NCBI GenBank assembly: GCA_030248295.1
Contig: JASANH010001374.1
Location: forward strand, 310,001-374,000
Origin: Mesodorylaimus sp. YZB2_4
Taxonomy: Eukaryota > Nematoda > Enoplea > Dorylaimida > Dorylaimidae
DNA length: 64,000 nt
Direction: 5' to 3'
Positions within the stretch are counted from its first letter, which is position 1. Each line of letters starts with the position of its first letter. Positions 9,376 through 20,274 of this stretch are shown piece after piece. Under the pieces are notes generated by a model. It was not told the origin of the DNA, did not search any database, and saw only the letters and a list, made by a program, of their open reading frames with translations. The position numbers were made by a program, and so were the translations under genes.

Positions 9376-12299
9376 TTATCTTTTCCTACAGTAACAAAAT
9401 TTTCCCAAAGCTTTGTCCATATGCTTGGCACAGTCGCCATCTTTTCCGTAGGCATTTATACGACTGACTTCCACACTCGATGCGCGAAACGACACGTTCT
9501 GCGGATTCTCATGTTCACTCTCGTAATATTGAATGGAAGCTTCATAAAGTCCATTATTGGGACTGGTCGAGAACGTGATTCGAACATTGACGATCACAGC
9601 CGCCACATTTTTGTCAGACAGCAGAGTATCGAAGTGATATCGGACGGCGTGTTTGACACTGTCGCTGGCCCTGTACTTCTGGCCCGACATCACTCTCTCC
9701 AATGACAGGGGTGTGCACAGCACGTTGAACGGGTGCGCCCCGAGGAGCCCGTTGATGTGCTGGACGACGTGGTCGACTGCCGAGGCCACCAGACTGGAAT
9801 TGGCCACGTCCAGTTCCTCCTCTCGCTGGCACACGCAAAAGTGCTCGCCGATGTGGGCGTGCTTGGCAGGTGCGGGATGGGGGCACGGGGGAGAACAGAC
9901 TGTGGCCCCTGTCCTTCAGCCGCGCCCTCTCCGTCTGCCCGTACTGGCCGTTCAGGATGTCGACCATGGTCTCGAACACGTCGAACTGGCAAGTCAGCCG
10001 CCACACGTTCCTCTCCATGTTCTCCACAGCCGAGGGGTACTCCGAGCGGAACCAGGAGGGCACGTGGATGGCCAGGAAGGGCATGCGCTCCTCGTATCGA
10101 CCAATCAACGTGCGGCGAATGGCATCGAATCGATTGCCGTGATCGCCCATGACTAAAAAAATATTGTGTCTTATAAAGTAAGTTGAAAAACTATTAAAAA
10201 CACTAAATCCTAGGAGTAGGAATGTGTAGGAAGCATACAGTTTCCTCGACCAAGTCTTGCCGCACTGAATCAACTCCGAGTGCTGCAATAACAAAGCAAT
10301 CTGCGGGGACGCTGACTTTTTTCAAAATGGGACACGCGAAGACAATTTGGGGTGCACCCAGAATGTTTAACTTCCATTGCCAGTGCAACCGTTAATCAGC
10401 AGGCGTGAGAGATGCGACAGACTCATAGTCAGATGCTGTAGGCCATCTGTGGACTACAGCATCTGCGACTGAAAAAGAAATTGCGTGGTTGACGTCTCCC
10501 AGCCAAGACTTATCCCACTAACAACCGTTGGTTACACCGGTGCTAACCGATGCAAAAACCATCAAGTACTCAACCGCCCCCTGCTGGTAGGCTCCGTATG
10601 GATCATGCCTCCGAATAATGATAGCCATTGCATTCATGCTCCACACTGCGCTGCATCAGTAGCTACAACTCTATGCAGTCCAACCCACACGAGAATCAGC
10701 TTAATCGACTTACCAAAAAGAAAAGTATTGTTTAAATAGCCAGCACGGAGTAAATCACTGAAAAATTGTGCAATTATTGCATCAGACTTTTCGATTGCGT
10801 TGATGCTATTGTGCGATTGCTTCCACAACATGCAAGTCAAAAAGAATGGCAATCCTCGCTTGTGTTGCGCCTCGATAAATCGGCGATTCGAATCCATAAT
10901 CATCTGATACACAGCCTTGTTGCCCACACACAACGAGTCACCACTCGACTTGGACAGAGCGACCCCGAACGGTCTCAAGTACCAGTCTGTGGGGGTGTGG
11001 TTGTAGCCTTTGGCCCCGAAGCACAAGGCGTTGTCCTCCTCGTCGCCGATCCCAGTCACGTAGCCATTTTGAGAGAAATTCTTCCAAATGAACGGGTAGT
11101 GGTCGACGAAGTCTCGTTGGAAGTGACCGGCCAACTCGCTGCCATGAATGGTCACTTTATGGCCAGTCAGCACGGCCAGCATGTTAGGCACTGTGTTGTC
11201 GTCGATTTTCGTGTAGCCTCGAAAAACTATCGAGCTCAGTCGATTGGTCAAAAGAGAAAATGTTTGTGGAAGATTTCTGATGAAATTTGAGCGAGATATT
11301 GAATCTAATGCAAAAATAAGGACATTGGGGGGGGCGCCCTGCCTTTTTTCCTGGTCGCCAACACTTTTCGTTTCCATTCCACAATCATCTCATCCACGTG
11401 GATGCTGCTGTGTACATTTGAATATCGAAGTGTATTCTCATACAGGCCCCGTACTTCAATCGATTCGGACAGGTACATGCTGGCAGTCTCGGCCAGGTCC
11501 CACACTGTCCAGTCTCCATATTCGACTTGTCCCCCCTGTTTCAGCGAGATGTTTCGGTATTCGACGTGTCGAAATTTGTGCCGCTCAACTAAACTCGTGT
11601 TGACCCTGACAACATATCCGTCCGTGCACGTGAAATCGGGTTGCACCTGAGGGCATTGGACAGCCTGTGGATGAGTCACGTAGGCCAGTATGGATTCGTG
11701 GAATGGATCGAGGACTGGGAACTGGCAGACTTGATCAGGCGGGTAACCACTTCGGGGAGGTGGGTGTGGCCCATGCTGGTCTGACTGATGGCCGGCTGAA
11801 ACCGAGGCACTGGAACAGTTGGTGGGCAATACACCTTTCAGATAGAAGAATGTATCTCAGTGTAGAATCAAGCAATGCATTTTGCGTGTAGTTTTCAGTG
11901 TACTGATGAATCCATAGAAAAGAAAAGAGCTTTGAGCGGGAATCGAGCCCACCCCATTGAAATTACTGGTGGCTCTTACTGGAGTGGTAACCTCAGGGCT
12001 GCGGGTTCGAATCCCGCTCAGGGCTTATGCTTTTCATTCATTTTCTACAGCAAACGATTTGGAGGAGGTGAGTTAGGGCCTTACTTGTGTGACTGATTGC
12101 TACCTGATTGTGAGACACTGCATGACACTGAGTTGAACTGGAGGAACTTACGCGGCATGGAAATCTCAGCGAATGATTTGGATCGTGATACGATGATGGC
12201 GATGACTCCGAGCAGACATAACACGGCCAAGGCACGTCGCAAAGTTTTAATTGTTCTCCCACATTTGGTCACGAATAGGTAACATCCATTGCGGTCCAT
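9376..12299 (-). pseudogene. DUF229 family gene copy B, two frameshifts
   Basis: Minus-strand exons 12299-12152, 11795-10714 and 10152-9376. Splice sites are good (CCGC|gtaagt, ggtttcag|CCGG, TTTG|gtaagt, tttttag|TCATGGGCGATC). Exon 1 gives a tail plus membrane anchor (ALAVLCLLGVIAIIV); exon 2 the NVLIFALDSISRSNFIR block; exon 3 begins VMGDHGNRFDAIRR, the second half of the domain. Two defects relative to copies C and A: a G run of 8 instead of 6 at 11327-11334 shifts the frame in exon 2, and one extra base near 9862 shifts it in exon 3. The sum is +3, but stop codons lie between. Both sites, above all the homopolymer, could be assembly errors; if so this is an intact 668-residue protein. Exons 1 and 2 are nearly identical to copy C. 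Confidence 0.75.
11925..12045. repeat. tRNA-like inverted repeat in DUF229 intron 1 (copy B)
   Basis: Ends are inverted: gagcgggaatcgagccc and gggttcgaatcccgctc. The right half has an intact B box (gggttcgaatcccgc) preceded by an A-box-like cttactggagtggtaa. Homologous to 4910-5045. It is not a complete tRNA. Confidence 0.65.
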
Positions 12300-12959
12300 C
12301 TTCGATACTGCAGCAGCTGACAATTGCGTGGAATAGGCTGACCAGACAGCAGCTAGTATGTAACTGAGACTCAACAGTTACTTGCTACTCTGCTAGCAGC
12401 TACCTGGAAGAGTAGCTAGAAGAGTCGACGGGGAAAGGTCAGAAAGGCGTACGATTAGTCGAAAGAGAAAGTACGGATAGACTAAACATACCGGATAGAG
12501 AAAAAGTGAATATTCTGGGGTACAGTGGGCTTGCTACGATACTCCAGGGGATTCAGAGATCCCGTCACCCACGATCACGCATGATCCTGTAGTCGTAGAG
12601 GGAATAAGTTTGGTGCAGCGGGATGTATCCGTGTTTTGTCTATTGATGAAATAGTTGCCGCGAATGTGCACTGTTGCGTTCGAGACTTCTCTGGAATCGG
12701 CGTGGAAGACAGAACAGGCAATGATCCGGAAGTCCCGAATCCTCTGTTTCCATGGGTCTGTCCACTTTCAAGGGTCAGGCGGGTGTGGTTCTCGAGAATT
12801 CTCTGGTCATCTTCGCTACTTAAACGGCTTTATCCAGCCAATGAATTTCTTGAATATTTGTTCATAATGAAACAGAATTGAACAGATCATTGCGGCTGGC
12901 CTGTGCAACCAAGCCCGGCGGGCGCAGAGTGTGGCCGACTGTCGGCGGAACAAAAACTC

Positions 12960-13090
12960 CAACTGGAGACTCCGACTCCTCTGGAGCTGGCAAGTCTTGC
13001 GACTATATTTGCGGCTGAAACATCAACCCGAGAGGCTGAATGTCTCCCAGCCAGGGGAGAGTATCGATTACTCTCTCCCTCTCGCCATGG
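12960..13090 (-). repeat. Dispersed GATGTTTCAG repeat (one well-preserved copy)
   Basis: Plus strand shows gcggctgaaacatcaacccg, then cagccaggggagagt, then a palindrome near atcgattactctcc. The reverse reads as the family consensus: a GAGAGTAATCGATACTCTC palindrome, CTGGCTGGGAG, GTCAACCCGTCGGGTTGATG, TTTCAGCCGC, then a tail near AGTCGCAAGACT. Other copies lie near 14810, 15290, 15960, 17605, 19095, 21820, 22880, 23040, 33890, 40215, 40970, 48900, 50920, 53515 and 54310. Confidence 0.75.
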
Positions 13091-13394
13091 CCTGTCGGCC
13101 AGTCGCTAATAGCATTGGGGTAATTATTGCTCACCCCGGTGATATAAACGTGAAATTCCACTTCGCTTGTTTATGTACAGTATGTAGCTCGGATAAAAAG
13201 TATCGGGTTACCAACTTTTTGTGCAGCTGCATTGCTGGTGGATTGATGTCACACGTCTCCGCTTGCTGTTGTACCCATCGCGTTCACGGATGAGAACACG
13301 TAGTGAGAGCAGTCCCCCCTCTCTGACCCTTACACTCCTCACCATAGCATGCGCAGTAACAGCGACTAATCTATATCAGCTTACACACAGTGCG

Positions 13395-13675
13395 ATGATG
13401 ACCAGTGACCACTGAATAGTGACCACTGACCAATGACCAGGACCAGTGAGAGCATACACCGCCCCCACGGCCACCCCCCACGACCACGCCCACAGACCAG
13501 GGCCAGGGAGACAGACCGCACCCAACAACACCCCCACAACACACCCCCCACCCGACCAGTGACCACTGACTAGTGACCACTGACCAATGACCAGGACCAG
13601 TGAGAGCATACAGTCACTGACCAGTGACCACTGACTAGTGACCACTGACCAATGACCAGGACCAGTGAGAGCATA
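13395..13675. repeat. Minisatellite (gaccactga / ccaggaccagtgagag unit)
   Basis: Three copies of a ~52-bp block made of gtgaccactga, tagtgaccactgacc, aatgaccaggaccagtga and gagcata. The first two copies are separated by a C-rich segment at 13455-13555. Open frames on the minus strand are products of the repeat. Confidence 0.85.
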
Positions 13676-13813
13676 TCAGCATGTTATTGTCTGCGAGAAG
13701 ATAGTTTGCGGCCATAAAGCTCACTCTTACATGGCCATCAGCAACTCTGACCTGCACAGTAACAATCGAGCACCCATTCTGGTCTGCACGATCTCAAAGA
13801 ATAGAAGTGCAAA

Positions 13814-16800
13814 TCATAGAAACCATAACGCAGTTTTACAAAAACAGAATTTCTCCAGTGTTCGATCAATTTTGGACACGCAATCGCCATCATGGCCGTA
13901 AGGATTGATGCGACTGATGTGAGCATTGGTGGCATTGAAAGTGGACGAGTCGGTGCTGACATCGCCTGTTTTGGATTCGTAATATTGGACCAATGCCTCG
14001 AATACACCGTCATTGGGCCGAGTGACGAATGTGACTCGGAGGTGCGATACGACACTCGAAACATTGCGTTCGGACAAAAGTTTGTTGTAATGCCATCGAA
14101 TAGCGAATCTGACGTGATCGCTAGCTTTGTACTTTTGTGCAGAAATAATACTTTTCAATCGTAGCCTGGAACATATCGATCTGACATTTGGTGCACTGAG
14201 GTGAAAATTATTGATTTTCTCCAATGCATATTCGGCTGCTGATCGAACAATTTTCGACCCACGCACGTCCAAATTCTCTTCTTTTTGACAAACGCAAAAG
14301 TGGGGACTGACATGAGCATCTTCGCAAGTCCTCGATTTGGGCACGGGTGTGAACAAGGAGTAGCCTCGATTGTGCACTCTTTCACGGCTCTCATCGCCGT
14401 ATCGTCCACTCGCCACGTCCACCAGTGTCTCGTACACATCGTACTGGCAGGTCAGTCGCCACACATTCGACGTGAGGGTGTCAGCTGCGTGTGGATACTG
14501 TTGTCGAAAGCGTGGTGGCAGATGAATGGACAAATACGGCATACGCTCCTCGTATCGGCCGATCAGTGTTCGCCGAATGGAATCGAATCGATTGCCGTGA
14601 TCGGACATGACTGAAAACAGCTGACATGAAAATGGGGGAGTGGGCGGAGTCTAATTTAAATAAGCCCATGAAAGTAGGTAGACTGGGGGAGCGATCTGGT
14701 CAGGATTGTACGCCCAGTATGCCAGTGTAGCCAGTGCACCCACGCAGCGGGGGATGTGAGAGACCTATGATAGACTCTAGCACAAAAGGGCAAGTCTCGG
14801 GATCGCGACTAAACTTGCCGCTGAAACATCTTGACGTGGCTGACGCTGGTGAGCCAGGGTGTTATCGATCTCTCGAGCCATGAATGCTTGTTGCATTACT
14901 CCTACCGGTGGAACTAGGAAAACCAACCTTCAGGTGGTTGCTTTATCAGCGCTGGCCCCCCCCCCCCCCCCCAACGTTGCGCTACAAGGCGCACCAAACG
15001 CTCGCAGCTTCACCAGGCGGAGAAGGTTCACCAGGCGCAGAACTGAGCCCCCACTTAGGCGCTTTTCCCTGATGCCTCACGTGGAGGCAGCCCACATTGA
15101 AGTCTGGCAAGGCGTATACCAGCAGGGAACCCAGGAAGATACGCCTTTCCAGGATCCACCTCTATCTTTTGGGCTCACCCACTAGTCTGGAAGCGGCCCT
15201 TCAGTCCGTGACGCCAGGCGGTGGGAGATGTAAGAGACCGTAGTCTCTGGCACACCAAACTCTGGCTTGAGGAAGGCAAGCATCTCGGCTATGCCTGCCG
15301 CTGAAACACCAACTGAAGTGGCTGACGTCTGCCAGCCAGCGAGAGTAGCCATCTCCCGACCGCCTAGAATGTACTGCTGCAAGCGGCCGCGGTGGTGCAG
15401 CGGTTCGGCATTCGTCTCTCCGTATTGCTTGGGAGTGGCTGGGCTCGACCCACGTTCGATCCCTGTCAGGGAGGTTGATTTGCGAACCATAAACCATAAG
15501 CATGACTTTACACGCCAGACCGTGGACGACTCACCCAGTACCCCACCCGCCATCGTCTGCGGAAGTGGGTGTCCAGTCAAGCATGCTCTCGTGTGCAGGT
15601 GCTCCTATTGGAGCAGAGGACGCTGTTGTGTGTGCTGGTCTCCGCAAGACTTGCTAATAAGGCTTGACTGCTGGCCAGCTAGGAAAAACAGGGTTAGGCC
15701 AAAAAAATGAAACAGCAGTGCTGCATGCAACCTGCACAAGCCAAATAAAGTTGTCATGGATTGCATTGCATGATGAAAACTGAGCCTGCGCATTCAGTCC
15801 TCTACTATCAACCAAGTGCAAGCAACGGATTACACCTATGCCATGCATTGCTCCACTTCCCATCACGCTGTGTGCAACTCAAAGCCCTGAAAAATATCTG
15901 CATCAGTGTAGAGGGTCGACTGGCAAATGATACTGTGAGCGGACCCGGAAGCTGGGAGCATCACCCGTCAGGGTGATGTTCCAGCCATGGACTAGGTCGG
16001 AAGACTTGGTTGACTGCCCTGGCTTTCTTAAATTAGTGCCAAAGCTCCACTGTTCACTCCCTCCAGCAGTACGGAGCCAGTCGCATAACATCAGCATGTG
16101 CAGGTAGATTGCAACTCGAGTGCCGATAATACGCATAATTTTTTGCAATAAAACTCGATGGGGACCATTAATTTAGACACCAGCGTGACTAACCTTATTC
16201 CCACACATCTTCTCCAGCCAGCATTATGCATTCAAGGCCGTGATGTCCTGTCGAAACGGATATTCCCGTACTTTGCACAACCTTGGTCACCCCACACCCA
16301 TGCAGTCAAGTGGTGGCGTTGTGAGGCTGTTTACTCGAAGGTCAAACGTGCACGAAGGGTCCTCTTTTCAAGTTCATTGTACTTTAAAGGATATAAAAAA
16401 TTACAGGCTTCCGAAGGCACTCGCGGACTACATAGTGAATATATTCCATTTTTATGATCACGTTGTAGTTTTTTTGCATCTCAGATTGTACTTCAACACT
16501 GAGCACTTATTTCTAGTTGGTTCAACCCCAGTGAAGTACTGGGCACTGGGCAATGAGGTAGCCCAGTGTCGAATAAACGACTACTCGACTGGACATTGTG
16601 ACATTTATTGAAGAGGATGAAATTCTATGCACTTTTGCGATTGCGGTCACCCACATTCATCCAGCGTAATGCATCCCATGAAATCTGCAAAGGTGTTGGT
16701 GCATTAATTTGAAAAGTTGACATATTTTTATTGGATTCGGCTACTTTTTCTCGCCATCTCTTATGCGTGACTGGTCACTTTCGTTGAATGCCAGTTACTT

Positions 16801-19738
16801 TTTGAGGGGTTTCATAGGACGAGGTGGATCGTGAATTTACACCCGTGACTCGGGTATGCCCACTCGAAGACAAAAAGTTTAGTGGGTACATATTTTTGAA
16901 GCCAAGTAGGGCGATGAATTGCTGTTCGAGACCAGGACTCTGTTGAAGGTGGCAGGCGGGTAGTGTTAGACTGAAACGTATTGCACACTGTGACAGAGGT
17001 CCGAGGTACTGTAGTGGTGCATACTGTAGGACCCTATGCTCACACCATTTCGATGGAGTGAATAGAACAAGAAAACTGGGAGGAGCGAGGGGACACAAAG
17101 CAAAGAGTACGGAATGCAGGCGGTGGAGCGTCGCCCCGTCATGTTCCCCTGAGCTAAAGGGGCCGTGAGGGCACACTGGATAGAGCCCAGGGGTCTTTCC
17201 ACTGGCATGCCCGCCTGTACACTATACACCCGTGTCCGAGGCACTGTACATAGGGACCTGCACACTGGCAAAGTCAGTCATTGATCAGGCAGCTACAGGG
17301 GGTCTCTGCTGTCCTCTGGTAGTCTGGAGGGGGTGCACAGTAGCTCTCAAGGGATCCTGCGGATTTCATGCAGGTGAGCCTGTTATATTACTCAAGGGTC
17401 TATGTGCAATGGGTGTGTTTGGTCCATGGAGATGGTAGTGTATGCATCTTCTGGCCGCTGACTGGTCTGCAACTCACACTAGGGGCGCACTTTGGGGAGG
17501 GTTCGACTCCCGCCTGAGTGAAAAGTTATTGTCGATTTATGTGGTTCTCAGCCCTCGAGTGCTTAGCTATGCATAAAGAATGACGACATCATGGAATGGT
17601 TCACTGCTGAAACATCACCCTGACTGGCGATGCTCTGAGAACGCCTCTATTGCATTCTTCATACCGTGTCGTCTGACCATGTACCTCACCCCCATCCATC
17701 CCCACCACCACTTACCCACGACCAACGTATCGTTGAAATATCCGCCATCGAACAGTCCTTTAAAGAAATCCGCCATGGCTTGGTCGATCATCTCCACGTC
17801 GTAGGTTTTATCATGAGATAATTTCCATAAAAAAGAAAATAAAAAATAAGGCGTGCCTTTTTGATGTTGACTCATCAAAAATCGACTGATGGCATCCAAT
17901 ATGATTTTCGATTCGGCCTTGTTGCCCACGCAATAGGGACTGCTATGCTTCCTGAGCGGACTCTTCTCGAGAGCTATGCCGAACGGTCTGAGATACCAGT
18001 CAGTTGGAGCCTGTTTGAATCCCTTGGCCTTATATGACAAGACACCGGGCTGTTCCTCGGCCAGGCCAGTGACATAGCCATTTTGAGAGAAGTTCTTCCA
18101 AATGAACGGATAGTGATCGACGTGGTCGTGTTGGAAATGACCAGTCAGTTCACTGCCGTGGATGGTCACTTTGTGGCCAGTCAGTACGGCCAGAATGTTG
18201 GGGAAAGTATTATCATCGATTTTAGTATAGCCTCGAAAAACACTAGAATTCATTTTCTCAGTTAGCACCGAATAAGTCTTTGGTAAATTTCGAATAAAAT
18301 TGGATCGCGACAAAGAATCGATACCAAAAATCAATACATTGAATGGTGGGTCAGAGTGGGGTGTGGTGGCATTGGGGACTTGGTCATGGATATGTACACT
18401 GGCGTGTAGATTCCTGTACCGTTTCGGTGTCACCTTGGGGTCTCTTCTATCGAATATGTACTGCGCATACACTTCCACCGAGTCGAAGAGATAGATGCTG
18501 GGCGAGTGAGTTATGTTCCACGGTGTCCAGTTGCCATACCTGATGGCAGTCTCGTTCAGCCTGTTGATGCTGCGGTAGAACACGTTCCTGAATCGATGTC
18601 TGTCCACCAGTGACCAATCGACTTTCATCCAATTCCCCTCGACGTATGTGAATTCGGGCTGTACTCGCTGGCAGTATATGGGATATGGGTGCCGGACGTA
18701 GGAGAGGATGGACGGATCGAAGGGGTCGAGCACGGGGAACTGGCACGCCTGGTCGCGCTCGTAGCCCACTGCCTCCTGCGCGCTGGACAAAGGGCCGTCT
18801 GAAAGGAGATTAGTGGGGTTGAGTGCGAGTGGCAGGCAGTTTAGCAGACGAGCTGGTGGATCTGATGCTTTGACCTGCGCTTATTATTCGCATACAATCG
18901 CAGCAATTTGGTCCAAGCGAATCACAAATGCTCTGACGAAATTTTTCCACGCGAAGCACAGTTAATCTGTGTCCCCTCTGGGATGCTAACTGTGTGCTGT
19001 GCCCTCTAAACGGACTGATAAGTCTTTATGTACAGTAAAGTCTAGCCTAGCATAGGTGGAACCCAGGGTAGCCCACCAAGTCCTTCGACCTAATCCATGG
19101 CTGAAACATCACTCCGACGGGTGACGCTCCCAGCTGCAGGCTCCGTGCACAGCATCGATAGCCAATCGAGCCTTTACAAATTCAGTAACATGTTCCTTCA
19201 CCATCGACTAATCGCTCGATCGTGAAAGCTAATCAGAGGATTGTTCCTAAGCATGGCACCACAAGCCCACGGGTCTGAGTGTGAGGCTAGATCAGTGGAG
19301 GCGGCCCCTGTGCTCATGCTTTGGTGACATGGTCGAGCAAGGGTGAAGGGCCTACTGGAAGCTTCCTCTGATGCAGGAAAATGTGGCATACAAGCCAGTC
19401 ATCTGGGCTTGGGGATGGCACTGATGTTCAGTGCACATGCACTGGCACTGCATCTGGGCCAGAAGTCAGCAGGGTCACACTGGTGGTTGCTGAGTGAAGT
19501 CAGCACAGTTCTATTGCACTCTCCGTAAGCACCTGCTGAGCCAGCACTTACACTTTCCTCTGGCCGCATTCTCAGATTCGACCACCAATTGAAGAACGGT
19601 CAGCAAGCACCCAGCAAATAAAAATATAAAAATAATCCTGCACCTCCTCAATTTGCGCAAGACGCACTGGCCGAGTCCAATCATTGGCGTTGTCTCGAGC
19701 TCTCCTCGTCCATGCAGACCATGGATCGCCACGAGCAT
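13814..19738 (-). CDS. DUF229 family type II membrane protein, copy A (intact)
   Basis: Three minus-strand exons: 19738-19552, 18798-17716, 14610-13814, total 2067 nt, 688 residues, phase kept at both junctions (AAGT|gtaagt to ctttcag|ACGG; GTGG|gtaagt to ttttcag|TCATG). A second in-frame ATG lies at 19684. Exon 1 encodes a basic N-tail and one membrane segment (about residues 35-53, IIFIFLFAGCLLTVLQLVV), predicting a type II protein with a luminal or extracellular domain. That domain has CQFPVLDPFD, NVLIFGIDSLSRSNFIR, DHYPFIWKNFSQNGYV, and, from exon 3, VMSDHGNRFDSIRRTLIG, the motifs of DUF229 (alkaline-phosphatase/sulfatase-like fold). The reaction is unknown. The only clean copy of the three here. 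Intron 2 (3.1 kb) and intron 1 (0.75 kb) are filled with repeats. Confidence 0.88.
15383..15690 (+). mobile_element. tRNA-derived SINE, family 1, full-length-like copy
   Basis: Begins gcggccgcggtggtgcagcg, giving an A-box-like tggtgcagcgg. About 50 bp later comes a B-box-like cgttcgatccctg. Then an unrelated body continues to ttgactgctggcc. Aligns with the minus-strand copy at 6740-7105 in head and body, which defines the family and its orientation. Confidence 0.8.
17430..17590 (+). mobile_element. tRNA-derived SINE, family 2
   Basis: B-box-like gggttcgactcccgcc at about 17498, followed by a tail with attgtcgat, tgtggttctcagccct, gagtgc and ataaagaatgac. The same order of blocks occurs at 24895-25110 and 25631-25770. 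Confidence 0.65.
18799..19551. other. Intron 1 of DUF229 copy A
   Basis: Carries a dispersed TTTCAG repeat near 19095 (gctgaaacatcactccgacg). No other recognisable feature. Confidence 0.6.
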
Positions 19739-20274
19739 TCTCGTCGCCTCATCGATGCCCGAAATATAGTTAGAGCCAGGCAGGGCCAGCCAATTGTGCG
19801 TGGATTAAGGAAACAATTTGTCGCACGAGGCCAGCACCAACTCGATCGTCATCGAAACTGGCACCCGCGCTGTCGACGACAAAAATGTCCCACTCGTCCT
19901 GCGCAACTGACGAAGAATAGACCTTGAAAAACCCAACCGCAAAAGACGAACGCGAGAGTGGTGGAATGGGGAATATCTACTCGTCAAAATGACCTCCTTC
20001 CCATCGCCGATGCCTCTTTGCCCACACCGACCCACATTCACTGGCGCTCGACGGGCGGGTATCAAAGTCACACCGACAATGACGAACAGAACGATTCGTG
20101 TCCGTTGATGCACCAGCCGTGACCCGTCTTGCCTCGAGCCCAATTAGCATTGTCTCGTAATGGAGACACCCCGTCCCACAAACCCTCACTCTCCTACATT
20201 CTTCACAAAATTGCCGAAAGGACGCATGGCCAAACGCTAACAAGCAATCAATGCACTCATTATTCTATCAATTC
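19739..20274. other. Intergenic between DUF229 copy A and COPS6
   Basis: Copy A starts at 19738 (leftward) and COPS6 ends at 20275 (leftward), so this holds the copy A promoter and the COPS6 3' region. No gene or named motif recognised. Confidence 0.5.

Larger units (their letters stand above)
12300..13813. other. Intergenic between DUF229 copies A and B
   Basis: Holds a dispersed TTTCAG-type repeat (about 12960-13090, minus orientation) and the minisatellite at 13395-13675. No convincing gene. Confidence 0.5.
14611..17715. other. Intron 2 of DUF229 copy A, repeat-filled
   Basis: Contains a poly-C tract at 14949-14971, dispersed TTTCAG repeats near 14810, 15290 and 15960, a family-1 SINE (15383-15690) and a family-2 tRNA-like repeat (17430-17590). 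Frames seen here have no family signature. Confidence 0.7.

Noticed and set aside
13371-13645. Gly/Trp/Ser-rich frames on the minus strand
   Set aside because: Generated by the 52-bp minisatellite.
13395-13675. CRISPR-like array
   Set aside because: Repeats are contiguous without unique spacers, and the DNA is eukaryotic.
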